From contig NZ_CP064032.1 in assembly GCF_049532905.1 (NCBI RefSeq), forward strand, positions 3,286,001 through 3,350,000: DNA of 64,000 nucleotides, read 5' to 3'. The translations under genes and the position numbers were made by a program. Below are positions 17,670 through 26,271 of the stretch, piece by piece; the stretch's first letter is position 1, and every line of letters begins with the position of its first letter. Origin of the DNA: Dyella_B nitratireducens. Its GTDB lineage: Bacteria; Pseudomonadota; Gammaproteobacteria; Xanthomonadales; Rhodanobacteraceae. The notes under the pieces were generated by a model. That model made no database searches. It had not been told where the DNA came from and was given only the letters and a program-made list of their open reading frames with translations.

Positions 17670-18088
17670 GCGGGTCACAGTCGTTCAGGCACACGGCACC
17701 CAAACGCACTCACTTCGTTGCAAAAGAGCACGTCATAGAGCGTGCTTAACTCTTTTCATGGGCGTTGTTGACGTTCTATTGAGTGCAGTTCGGCAGAAAC
17801 TGTCGATGCCGTGGATCAACCCTCGCCATCTGCGGCAAGAACCACATTTCGAATGCCATACGGCGAGCCTTACACGCTTCGCTCGCTCCATGCATCGGCA
17901 AGACAACTGGCTACACCCCTGATCGCCGAGTCAGGGCCGCTCAAGCTTCAAGTGCTGCAATCAGCTCCCTGCAGGGAGACGCTGGATACCGGTGACGCGC
18001 CGACGGCAACACAAGGGGCGACACCGCCTCCTGCATTCCCTGGCAAAGGACACCCAAGGATCTGCATCTGCCTGCCGGAGAAACCGCC
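17670..18088. other. Intergenic region before the terpene synthase; no supported gene
   Basis: About 420 bp separate aroB from the terpene synthase. Short open frames occur (one from 17759) but none has a good ribosome binding site, family similarity or matching codon use. The length suggests the synthase has its own promoter, which I cannot place. Confidence 0.5.
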
Positions 18089-19111
18089 TTGAATACGCCC
18101 TTGTCGCCCGTTGCCGACACCCCGGCCTCACTCGCCCTTCCGTCCCACCCGCGTTTCGACATTCCCTGGCCTTCGGCCTGCGCACCCAAGGCTGAGCAGA
18201 TAGAAAGCGCCATGCTCGACTGGGCGCAGGCACATGGCTTGTTTCTCAACGAAGAACACCGCCGCCGCACGGTTAGGGCACGCTTTGCATGGCTGGCTGC
18301 ACGCTGCTATCCCCATGCGGAACGCCGCCTGTTGCAAGCCATCGCCGATTACATCGCCTGTTTTTTCCTGATCGACGATCTGTTCGTTGATCGCGTCGAC
18401 CGTATCTCTGCGTCCACCGTCCCTCAATTGACCGCCATGCTGGACGTCATGGATCTTCATTGCCTGAGCGAAAAACCCGTATACGGTGAGACGGCGTGGC
18501 TCGATGTATGCGAACGCCTCAGACAATTGCTGCCCGCGGAACACTTTGAGCGATTCGCGCACGGCATGCGATTGTGGGCAACCGTGGCCGGCCTGCAAAT
18601 CCTGAATCATCTGAATGGCCAACCACCCGCCATGCAAACGTACATAACCGTCCGGCGGTACATGGGCGGTGTGTATCCAACCCTTGACCTGATCGATCCC
18701 GCCAACGCTGCCCCGCTGCCCGCCGCTGTTCTTTCCCGGCCGGAAGTGCAGCAACTGCGTCTTCAGGTCAACAACATTGTCTGCTGGAGCAACGATACCC
18801 ACAGCGTAGACGTGGAAATGAAACAGCCTGGTCAGTTTTGGAATATGGTGACTGTCTACGCGGCCCAGGAACGCTCGCTACAACATGCCTTTGACTACGC
18901 CGCCGCAAGAATACGCACGGAGATCGACCAATTCCTTGTCCTTGCCGCCGCCACGGAACAGAACGCAGATCATTGCTTGCATACCTATATCGCAGGCCTG
19001 AAGGACTGGTTGCGCGGCTATTTCGACTGGCTTGAACACGATACCCAACGCTACTCGCCCCAGTTTGCCGAAAAGGATGCGGACGATCGCGCATTCGCTC
19101 ATCTCGTCTAG
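18089..19111 (+). CDS. Class I terpene synthase (probable sesquiterpene or monoterpene cyclase)
   Basis: 340 aa from a TTG start with GGAG 8 nt upstream; no in-frame ATG fits. It has the full bacterial class I set: metal-binding DDLFVD (96-101) in FFLIDDLFVD, a diphosphate-sensor Arg near 190 (RRYMGGVYP), the NSE triad NDTHSVDVE (235-243), and the C-terminal RY pair (321-322). Single alpha domain of normal length, so it should ionise a prenyl diphosphate (GPP or FPP) and cyclise it. It is not the two-domain geosmin synthase. It sits between aroB and the WGR-hemE pair with no P450, methyltransferase or prenyl transferase beside it, so the product may be a simple hydrocarbon or alcohol. Product unknown. 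Confidence 0.9.
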   Translation: MNTPLSPVADTPASLALPSHPRFDIPWPSACAPKAEQIESAMLDWAQAHGLFLNEEHRRRTVRARFAWLAARCYPHAERRLLQAIADYIACFFLIDDLFVDRVDRISASTVPQLTAMLDVMDLHCLSEKPVYGETAWLDVCERLRQLLPAEHFERFAHGMRLWATVAGLQILNHLNGQPPAMQTYITVRRYMGGVYPTLDLIDPANAAPLPAAVLSRPEVQQLRLQVNNIVCWSNDTHSVDVEMKQPGQFWNMVTVYAAQERSLQHAFDYAAARIRTEIDQFLVLAAATEQNADHCLHTYIAGLKDWLRGYFDWLEHDTQRYSPQFAEKDADDRAFAHLV

Positions 19112-19240
19112 GGCCACCGCCAGACCCGCCCGGCATCTCATATCCAGCTCATGCCCGGGCATCCACTCTCGCTAGCAGGGCGCCGGCCCTCTAAAATGGT
19201 CTGCCTGCGGTCTTGTCGCCGCACCGCCATACAGGACGCC

Positions 19241-19504
19241 ATGCGCCTTTACCTGCAAACCATGCCCGCCTCGGCCGAGCCGCCGCGCTACGTCCAGATC
19301 GTCTTGGAGCAGGATCTGCTCGGAGGCTGGACGCTCTACCGCGAATCCGGCACGCAGGGCGGCCGCGCCACGCTCAAGCGCGATCAATACCTGGAGCGCG
19401 ATGAAGCCATCGCCGCCTTCGAAAAAGTGCGCGATGCCCAACTCAAACGCGGCTATCGCGTGGTCTTTGCCCAAGGGGTAGATGGCCCCTACGGACGTCG
19501 ATAA
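19241..19504 (+). CDS. Stand-alone WGR-domain protein
   Basis: 87 aa. RYVQIVLEQDLLGGWTLYRE, then GTQGGRATLKRDQYLERDEAI and RGYRVVFA, a small WGR-like fold; the Trp-Gly-Arg signature is represented by the GGW and GGR positions. WGR domains occur in PARPs and MolR-type regulators; the stand-alone form has no settled role. AGGA lies 4 nt before the ATG. 3 bp upstream of hemE, so co-transcribed. Confidence 0.8.
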   Translation: MRLYLQTMPASAEPPRYVQIVLEQDLLGGWTLYRESGTQGGRATLKRDQYLERDEAIAAFEKVRDAQLKRGYRVVFAQGVDGPYGRR

Positions 19505-19507
19505 AAC

Positions 19508-20578
19508 ATGTCTATACCGTTGAAGAATGATCACCTGCTGCGCGCCCTGCGCCGCGAGCCCGTCGATACCACACCCGTATGGGTCATGCGCCAGGCCGGC
19601 CGCTACCTGCCCGAATACCGCGCCACGCGCGCCAAGGCCGGCAGCTTCATGGCCCTGGCAACCAACCCCGAGCTGGCCTGCGAAGTCACGCTGCAACCGC
19701 TGGAGCGCTACGAGCTGGATGCCGCCATCCTGTTCTCCGACATCCTGACTATTCCAGATGCGATGGGCCTGGGCCTTTCTTTCGCACAAGGTGAAGGTCC
19801 GCAATTCGCCCATCCAGTCCGCACACGCGCCGACGTGGAACGCTTGGGCGTGCCGGATATGGAAGGCGAGCTGCGCTACGTGATGGATGCCGTGCGCGTG
19901 ATCCGCCGCGAACTGGCCGGCCGCGTACCGCTGATCGGTTTTTCCGGCAGCCCCTGGACACTTGCCTGCTACATGGTGGAAGGCGAAGGTTCCCGCGATT
20001 TCGCGACAGCCAAAGCCATGTGCTGGAACGAGCCCGCGCTGGCGCACCAGTTGCTCGACACACTGGCGCGCTCCGTGGCCGCTTACCTCAGCGCCCAAGC
20101 AGCCGCGGGTGCGCAAGCACTGATGATCTTCGATACATGGGGCGGCATGCTGGGGCCGTCGGCCTATCGTGAATTCTCATTGCGCTACATGGCGCAGATT
20201 GCCGACGCACTAAAGAGTGATGCGCATGCACGCGAAGTGCCGTTAATCCTGTTCTCCAAAGGTGCCAATGCACATCTGGCCGAGATGGCCAGGACGGGTT
20301 GTGCCGCACTCGGCGTGGATTGGACCATCGATCTTGCCGATGCGCGCGAAGCGGTGAGCGGCAAGGTCGCGCTGCAAGGCAATCTCGATCCGGTCGTGCT
20401 GCGTGCCAACCCCGAAGTGATTCGGCGCGAAGTGCGCCGGGTACTCGACAGCTATGGCAATCATCCCGGGCATGTCTTCAACCTGGGTCATGGCGTCACA
20501 CCGGAAGTTGATCCCGAGCACGTCAAGGTGCTGGTGGACGAAGTGCATGCGTACAGCCGCGTATTGCGCGCGGCGTAA
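19508..20578 (+). CDS. hemE: Uroporphyrinogen decarboxylase
   Basis: 356 aa. Converts uroporphyrinogen III to coproporphyrinogen III in heme synthesis. Both signatures are intact: VWVMRQAGRYLPEYR near the N-terminus and GFSGSPWTLACYMVEG in the middle; catalytic Asp in ILFSDILT. Follows the WGR gene by 3 bp. Confidence 0.97.
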   Translation: MSIPLKNDHLLRALRREPVDTTPVWVMRQAGRYLPEYRATRAKAGSFMALATNPELACEVTLQPLERYELDAAILFSDILTIPDAMGLGLSFAQGEGPQFAHPVRTRADVERLGVPDMEGELRYVMDAVRVIRRELAGRVPLIGFSGSPWTLACYMVEGEGSRDFATAKAMCWNEPALAHQLLDTLARSVAAYLSAQAAAGAQALMIFDTWGGMLGPSAYREFSLRYMAQIADALKSDAHAREVPLILFSKGANAHLAEMARTGCAALGVDWTIDLADAREAVSGKVALQGNLDPVVLRANPEVIRREVRRVLDSYGNHPGHVFNLGHGVTPEVDPEHVKVLVDEVHAYSRVLRAA

Positions 20579-20607
20579 AAGCTCATCGCACCCGCAAACC
20601 AGAACCC

Positions 20608-20630
20608 TCTCCCCTTATCTGGAGGGGATC
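20608..20630. repeat. Short palindromic remnant of the CCCTCTCCCC family
   Basis: CCCTCTCCCC, a short spacer, then GGAGGGG. The same CT/GA-rich palindrome recurs inside the element at 25865-26185 and inside hrpA. Lies about 30 bp after hemE and could act in its termination. Confidence 0.5.
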
Positions 20631-20771
20631 TGCGAGATTAGGTGCCAAGAGCCGACGCGGTCGCTTGGCTGGCGCGGTATGCAGCGAGGGAAGCAACGAC
20701 AACGCATGCCCCCCCGTTTTGTTTGGACGTCCATCCATCAAACGATCAGCGCCGCCTGAAACATATGAAAC

Positions 20772-20797
20772 GCGCCGGCATGCCCGCATACCGGCGC
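20772..20797 (-). terminator. Possible terminator of the sugar transporter gene
   Basis: GCGCCGG (20772-20778) pairs with CCGGCGC (20791-20797), 9 bp past the stop on the minus strand. No strong T-run follows, only TTTCAT. Confidence 0.4.
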
Positions 20798-20805
20798 AAG
20801 ATGTG

Positions 20806-22239
20806 TCAGGCGTGCATGTCTTCCAACTCGATACCACGCGTCTCACGCACGGCACGCATCACGAACAGCAGCGATACGAAAGCAAACAGCGCATATAACC
20901 CATACGCAAACGCCAATCCGACCTGCGCCAACCACGGAAAAGTGCTGGTAATGACAAAGTTTGCCACCCACTGCGCTGCAGCCGCCACGGCGAGTGCAAT
21001 CGCACGAATGCTGTTCGGAAACATCTCGCCCAGCAGCACCCACACCATCGGCCCCCAACTCAAACCGAAGCACACCACGTAAAGATTGGCGGCCACCAGC
21101 GCGACCATTCCCCATGGCGCCGGCAGGCTCAACGAAGCACCGCTGCCGACCGCTTGCGAAAAGCACCATGCCATCATGGCCAACGTGATGGCCATGCCAG
21201 CCGAGCCAATCAACAGCAGCGGTTTGCGCCCGATCTTGTCGACCAGTGCAATCGCCACCAGCGTCACTAACACGTTGACGATGGACGTGAACACCGTGAT
21301 CGAGAACGAATCGGTCTCGCTGAAGCCAACGGAGTGCCACAACGTAGAGGAGTAATAGAAGATCACGTTGATGCCGACGAACTGCTGGAACACCGACAGC
21401 AGAATGCCCACCCACACGATCGGCAGCAGTCCGCCACGCGGACCGCGCAGGTCTTTCAAGGTGGGGCGGTATTCCACCTTCAAGCTATGCGCGATGTCGT
21501 TGATCTTGGCATCCAGGGCGTGATCGCTGTGCAGATCGAGCACCTTTGCCAACACCACGCGCGCTTCGGCAGGACGTCCGCGTGCCACGAGATAACGCGG
21601 CGATTCCGGCACACCCAGCACAAGCACGCCGTAGATCAGTGCGGGCACCGTGGCAACCAGGAACATCCAGCGCCAGGCCTCCAGGCCGAACCAGAGTTTT
21701 CCTGACGCACCGCCGGCCGTGTTTGCCAGCCATGCATCGCTAAGCAACGCAACGAAAATACCCAGTACGATCGCCAGCTGCTGCATCGAACCCAACCGTC
21801 CACGCACGTTCGCCGGCGACACTTCCGCGATATAGGCCGGTGCGATCACCGAAGCGACACCTACGCCGATGCCACCGATCACGCGCCAGAACATCAGGCT
21901 CGCCACGCCGTGCACCAAACCCGAGCCGATCGCACACAGCACCAGGAACAGCGCGGCCACCTGCATGGTGCGCACGCGGCCCAGGCGATCCGCCAATGGC
22001 CCCGCGTACCACGCACCCACTGCGGAACCGAGCAAGGCGCAAGAAACAGCGATGCCGATCTGTCCAGCACTCAAGCCAAAACCATGACGCACCGCATCAA
22101 CAACGCCATTAATGACAGCCGTATCGAAACCGAACAGAAATCCACCGATGGCCGCCGCCGCTGCAATCAGCACAACCCTGGCCGTAGTGCGCGCCTCTTC
22201 ACCCTGCGCCGCGCCCGCATTGTTTGTATTTAAGTGCAT
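20806..22239 (-). CDS. MFS sugar porter (GalP/XylE type)
   Basis: 477 aa from ATG 22239, with GGGGAG upstream; the open frame continues back into a repeat and was trimmed. Twelve hydrophobic segments. Sugar porter signatures: GFLFGFDTAVINGV in TM1, GPLADRLGRVRTM after TM2, PESPRYLVARGR after TM6, QQFVGINVIFYYSS in TM7 and DKIGRKPLL in the second half. Probably a proton-coupled monosaccharide importer; substrate not predictable. No sugar catabolic genes adjoin it. Confidence 0.92.
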   Translation of the reverse strand: MHLNTNNAGAAQGEEARTTARVVLIAAAAAIGGFLFGFDTAVINGVVDAVRHGFGLSAGQIGIAVSCALLGSAVGAWYAGPLADRLGRVRTMQVAALFLVLCAIGSGLVHGVASLMFWRVIGGIGVGVASVIAPAYIAEVSPANVRGRLGSMQQLAIVLGIFVALLSDAWLANTAGGASGKLWFGLEAWRWMFLVATVPALIYGVLVLGVPESPRYLVARGRPAEARVVLAKVLDLHSDHALDAKINDIAHSLKVEYRPTLKDLRGPRGGLLPIVWVGILLSVFQQFVGINVIFYYSSTLWHSVGFSETDSFSITVFTSIVNVLVTLVAIALVDKIGRKPLLLIGSAGMAITLAMMAWCFSQAVGSGASLSLPAPWGMVALVAANLYVVCFGLSWGPMVWVLLGEMFPNSIRAIALAVAAAAQWVANFVITSTFPWLAQVGLAFAYGLYALFAFVSLLFVMRAVRETRGIELEDMHA

Positions 22240-22335
22240 GTGATCATGCTCCCCGCATGATGGTTGGGTCGTGGACGATTCTGCGTATGCCTGCTGGCCT
22301 TGTCCGCCTGAATACGTATGCAGGGAAAGACTACT

Positions 22336-22408
22336 GTAGGTTGGGGTGCAAACCCCAACATGGCGCCGTGACAAACATGGCGATGTTGGGGCTTACACCC
22401 CAACCTAC
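22336..22408. repeat. GTAG-headed inverted repeat, copy 3
   Basis: Left arm from GTAG (22336), right arm ending CCCCAACCTAC (22408). The complement of CTA at 22405-22407 is the TAG stop of the helicase gene on the minus strand. Confidence 0.9.
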
Positions 22409-24333
22409 ACAGCTGGGGCGCCTTCGAAGAAGCGCTGCACGTTGCTGATATCTCGCGTACGCGGCATCGCCGGCAAGCTATTGAGAAACAACTTCCCATA
22501 GCCTTTGGTCGTAAGTCGCGGATCACACAGCACCAACACCCCGCGGTCATGAATATCGCGAATCAAGCGCCCAGCCCCCTGCTTCAGCGCGATCACCGCT
22601 GACGGCACCTGCCAGCCCATGAAGGGGTTGATGCCTGCCTGCTCCAACGCTTCGAGCCGTGCCTGCAACACCGGATCATCCGGCGCTGCGAACGGCAGCT
22701 TGTCGATCATCACGACTGATAATGCTTCGCCCGCCACGTCCACGCCTTCCCAAAAACTGGCTGCGCCAAGCAACACACCATGACCACTGGCGCGAAACTC
22801 TTCCAGCAATTGATGACGCGGCGCACTGCCCTGCACGAACAAGGGCCAGGGCACGCGATCGGCCAACAATTCCGCCGCGCGGCGCAACGCGCGGTGCGAG
22901 GTAAACAACAGGAACGCCCGGCCATTGGACGCTTCCAGCACGGGGAGCGTGGCATCGATCACGCGATCGGTGTAATCACGCATACCTGGATCAGGCAAGC
23001 CATCCGGCATGTAACACAACGCCTGCCGCGTGTAGTCAAAAGGACTTTCCAAGCTCAATGTCTGTGGATCATCCAGGCCAAGCTGTCGCGCGAAGTGATC
23101 GAAGTGTCCGGCCACTGACAAGGTGGCCGACGTGTGAATCCACGCCGCATGCGTGCATTCGCGCATCGCACGCAATGGCGCGGCCAGATCCAGCGGTGTG
23201 GCATGCAAGGCAAAGCCACGCGGAAACAATTCATACCAGCGCACGTCCTGCTCGGATGATGCTTCGGCGACACGCTCCAGCCGTTCGCTCAAGTGCGCTG
23301 CACGCTCGTGCACGTTCATCAGACCACGCGAACGCTCGGCCTGCGAAGCCAGTGCATCGGTCAGCGCGGCCAACACCTCACCCAGCTCATGCAGTGCATC
23401 AGGTACACCTTCGCGTTGCCAAAGCTCGTGGAATGGCCCGCGTGTCGGCAACGTATCGATGGCCAACCGGAATTTGCGTACTGCTTCCTGCAGTGCTTCG
23501 ACTGGTTCCAGCACCAAGCCGATCGCACCCGTAACGCCGTTGCATTCGGCCAGGGCATCCTGTGCCAGCTCGGTGAGCTGACGTGCACTGATGCTTTGCG
23601 AAAAGAACTGTCCAGCAAGCTCCGGTATCTGATGCGCTTCGTCCAGAATAAAAGCCTGTGCGCCCGGCAGAATCTCGCCGAAGCCCTCCTGTTTCAAAGC
23701 CAGATCGGCAAACAGCAGGTGATGATTCACCACCACCAGATCCGCCTCCTGCGCTTCTCGGCGCGCGGTGATCACGTGGCAGTCGTCATAGAACGGACAT
23801 TCCACGCCCAGGCAGTTTTCCGGCGTGGAGGTGACGCGCAGCCATAGCGGCGAATCCTCCGGCACCTCCGCCAATTCCATGCGATCGCCACGACGCGTAC
23901 GTGCGGACCACGCACGGATCGCCGCCAACTGTGCAGCCTGCGTGCGCTCGAATGCGGCCCCTTCACGCACGGTCTGATCAAGCCGGTACAGGCACAGATA
24001 ATTGGCACGCCCTTTCAGCAGTGCGATCTTCAGCCGCGCGCCCAGCACCGAGCGCACCTTGGGGATGTCGCGAAAAAACAACTGATCCTGCAACGCCTTT
24101 GTGCCTGTGGAAACGATCACCCGCTCGCCCGACAGCATCGCCGGCACCAGATACGCATATGTCTTCCCTGTGCCCGTACCCGCTTCGGCAATCAGCGTTT
24201 CGCATTCGGCGATGGCGTGCTGCACCGCGCGCGCCATCGCCTGCTGCGCGGGACGCGGCGCGAAATTCGGCAACTCGCGGGCAAAGGGGCCTTCGGCGCC
24301 GAGTAGTGCGCCGCTGTCGTCAGAATCGGTCAT
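22405..24333 (-). CDS. yoaA: YoaA/DinG-type XPD-like ATP-dependent DNA helicase
   Basis: 642 aa from ATG 24333. Walker A EAGTGTGKT (about residues 50-58), DEAH box FILDEAHQIPE, and four cysteines between them (LCLYRL, ENCLGVECPFYDDC) placed as for the XPD-type Fe-S cluster. Motif VI is QGAGRLIRDIHDRG. 5'-3' superfamily 2 helicase involved in DNA repair and replication stress; YoaA in E. coli associates with the HolC polymerase subunit. YoaA rather than DinG is favoured by length. The stop codon is contributed by the GTAG repeat, so the last few residues may not be ancestral. Confidence 0.93.
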   Translation of the reverse strand: MTDSDDSGALLGAEGPFARELPNFAPRPAQQAMARAVQHAIAECETLIAEAGTGTGKTYAYLVPAMLSGERVIVSTGTKALQDQLFFRDIPKVRSVLGARLKIALLKGRANYLCLYRLDQTVREGAAFERTQAAQLAAIRAWSARTRRGDRMELAEVPEDSPLWLRVTSTPENCLGVECPFYDDCHVITARREAQEADLVVVNHHLLFADLALKQEGFGEILPGAQAFILDEAHQIPELAGQFFSQSISARQLTELAQDALAECNGVTGAIGLVLEPVEALQEAVRKFRLAIDTLPTRGPFHELWQREGVPDALHELGEVLAALTDALASQAERSRGLMNVHERAAHLSERLERVAEASSEQDVRWYELFPRGFALHATPLDLAAPLRAMRECTHAAWIHTSATLSVAGHFDHFARQLGLDDPQTLSLESPFDYTRQALCYMPDGLPDPGMRDYTDRVIDATLPVLEASNGRAFLLFTSHRALRRAAELLADRVPWPLFVQGSAPRHQLLEEFRASGHGVLLGAASFWEGVDVAGEALSVVMIDKLPFAAPDDPVLQARLEALEQAGINPFMGWQVPSAVIALKQGAGRLIRDIHDRGVLVLCDPRLTTKGYGKLFLNSLPAMPRTRDISNVQRFFEGAPAV

Positions 24334-24378
24334 TGGCACAGTATGAACCAAACCGCAGACAGGTATGCCCATGCCATC

Positions 24379-24451
24379 GTAGGTTGGGGTGCAAACCCCA
24401 ACATCGCCAGGCTTGGACACACGTCATGTTGGGGTTTGCACCCCAACCTAC
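24379..24451. repeat. GTAG-headed inverted repeat, copy 4
   Basis: Left arm GTAGGTTGGGGTGCAAACCC from 24379, right arm ending in CTAC at 24451. It lies 19 bp past the tyrA stop and 45 bp upstream of the helicase start, both on the minus strand. Confidence 0.9.
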
Positions 24452-24470
24452 ATTGACATACCAGCAATCG

Positions 24471-25655
24471 TCAGGATGGTGTCGCCATACCAGCGGCTTC
24501 TACCACGCGACCGATGCCTTGCCACGCAATGGCATCTATGGCGTCGCGCAGTGCCATTGCATCACACTCCCTGCTGACACCAATGCGAAACAACAATTCA
24601 CCCTCTGCGCTACGTGAAGAGTGGATGGAGTCGAGATTCACGCCGCGCTGCTCGAACACGGATAGCAAAGCACGCAGCGAGCCAGGTCGATCCAGCGGCA
24701 GAAAGACGCTGATGTAACGTGGTTCGCGCAAATCGGCGAGCAGATAACCCAGGCGCTCGAACGCATAACTGCCTTCAGCAACCGCTTGTTCACCAACATA
24801 ACTACGGCTCTGAGTCAGCAGCGTTTCGCGCATGCGCTCGCGTGCTACATCGTCGCCTTGGCGAACCAGATCGCGCAGGCCGTCGATATGCGCGGCAAGA
24901 CGTTCCAACATCGGCGCGACATAGGGGTTCTCGAACTGGATGTCCTGGTAGATGACTGGATTGCTGGCGAGAATACGGCGCGTGACCGCCACATCCAGCT
25001 CATAACCCACGGAGCTGAAAGGCCGGATGCCGTCAAGATCGCCCACCGTTGGCGCCAACTCGCGCAGCACCGCCCCTTGCGCCATATGCGTGGCATGGAC
25101 CATACCTTGCACCAGGGCCATCACACGATCGTGCTGGTCGGCATTGGCGCGTACGCAATCGGCTTCCGTAGCAGCCAGAAAACGTTCCAGCCATGCGCGC
25201 CACCTATCCAGGCGTGCTTCGCACACCACCATGGCACGACCGCGCAAGGTAGCGGACTTGGGTGCAGCACTCATCGGATGCAGGCCGACAACCTCGGCCT
25301 GCGACGTGAGCATGGCGGCGACAGGCCCGGCTTTGATCGACGTAATATCGAGCCAGAGCTGCCCGCGTTCGGCACCCGCAGCCTGTTCAACGTAATGACG
25401 AATGACGGACGGAGTCTGGTGGATGGGTGCACAGAAGATCAGGACATCGACGGATTCGATCAGAGCGCGTTCGGTGAGTGCGGTGTCGCCATGGGGGTCA
25501 TGGCCCACCACCCGCAAACCCATGCGGTCTTCAAAAAAGCACCGCAACCAGCGGCCATAGGCACCCTGGCTACCGACCAGCCCGATGCGGGGCATTTCAT
25601 GGGTTTGCAAAGTTGTCTCCCTCTTGCCGTGGCCATCCGGTGTGATTGCCGCCAT
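24471..25655 (-). CDS. tyrA: Prephenate dehydrogenase with C-terminal ACT domain
   Basis: Up to 394 aa. NAD-binding GLVGSQGAYGRWL, then LWLDITSIK and VVGLHPMSAAPKS, the dehydrogenase pattern; a helical dimerisation region; and a C-terminal ACT domain (YISVFLPLDRPGSLRALL, GVNLDSIHS) expected to bind tyrosine. Oxidatively decarboxylates prephenate to 4-hydroxyphenylpyruvate. No chorismate mutase domain. The start is uncertain: ATG 25655 gives 20 extra residues before MPRIGLVG at ATG 25595, and neither has a good ribosome binding site. Confidence 0.9.
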   Translation of the reverse strand: MAAITPDGHGKRETTLQTHEMPRIGLVGSQGAYGRWLRCFFEDRMGLRVVGHDPHGDTALTERALIESVDVLIFCAPIHQTPSVIRHYVEQAAGAERGQLWLDITSIKAGPVAAMLTSQAEVVGLHPMSAAPKSATLRGRAMVVCEARLDRWRAWLERFLAATEADCVRANADQHDRVMALVQGMVHATHMAQGAVLRELAPTVGDLDGIRPFSSVGYELDVAVTRRILASNPVIYQDIQFENPYVAPMLERLAAHIDGLRDLVRQGDDVARERMRETLLTQSRSYVGEQAVAEGSYAFERLGYLLADLREPRYISVFLPLDRPGSLRALLSVFEQRGVNLDSIHSSRSAEGELLFRIGVSRECDAMALRDAIDAIAWQGIGRVVEAAGMATPS

Positions 25656-25700
25656 ATTTTATCGTGCCATTTTCTCGCAAGTCAGCGTGACAACCAGTTC

Positions 25701-26240
25701 TGAAGTATCCCCACGCTTTCCGCTTGATGATCTGAGCAAAATCAGCAGGGTGGCCAAGATTTAGTAAATTACCGAACCGTCATTGACCAGCTTCGTTGTT
25801 GTAAAGCGCCTCGGCGAACGCCGGAATCCATGCTTCGCATTCACCATGGATTCCGGCCTTCGCCCACTGCTGTCCGGGGAAACTTTGCGGAAAAAGTAGC
25901 GAGCACTTAAGGGGCAACACATTGGCATGATTCGCGCAGCAAGCGACTTAAAAAAGTTTGTTCAACGCGATATCCACGAGTGAACCGGAAATGCCCCCTC
26001 CCCTGCTTGCAGGGGAGGGCTGGGGTGGGGTGAGGCGAGCGAAGCTCGCTTCCCGCTACGCGGGAATGGATAAGAAACATGATGGAATCTCTGGCGAGGT
26101 TGCTTCACCCCACCCCAACCCTCCCCTACTACACGTAGGGGAGGGGGCCGATCCGGCAAGCTAAAAACTTCCCCGGACAGCAGTGGGCCTTCGCCGGAAT
26201 GACGCCGAAGTAAAAATGCTAAGTATTGGCCGCGAAACCA
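25701..26240. mobile_element. Miniature inverted-repeat element A, copy 2, interrupted and missing its right end
   Basis: Starts TGAAGTATCCCCACG and aligns closely to the reverse complement of the intact copy at 40281-40502 along its length (shared blocks CTTGATGATCTGA, AAAATCAGCA, GGAATCCATGCTTCGCATTC, AAAATGCTAAGTATTGGC). The alignment is interrupted at 25865-26185 by another element and fades after about 26235, so the right terminal inverted repeat is lost. No coding capacity for a transposase. Right edge approximate. Confidence 0.8.
25865..26185. mobile_element. Nested 321-bp miniature element B with perfect 17-bp inverted ends
   Basis: Begins CACTGCTGTCCGGGGAA and ends with its exact inverse (26169-26185). 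It is flanked by a 10-bp direct repeat, GGCCTTCGCC (25855-25864 and 26186-26195); removing the element and one repeat copy restores the hairpin of element A. No transposase frame; probably mobilised in trans by a DDE transposase that makes about 10-bp duplications (IS4-like families do, inference). Inside are inverted CT/GA-rich blocks (CCCTCCCCTGCTTGCAGGGG and CTCCCCTACTACACGTAGGG) of the repeat family also found in hrpA. Confidence 0.88.
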
Positions 26241-26271
26241 GCGGGACACCTGACGCGATTCAAGCCGTTTA

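Noticed and set aside
17759..17922. Short open frame between aroB and the terpene synthase
   Set aside because: No ribosome binding site, no similarity, atypical residue composition.
25865..26185. Small open frames within nested element B
   Set aside because: They read through palindromes and match no transposase; the element appears non-autonomous.
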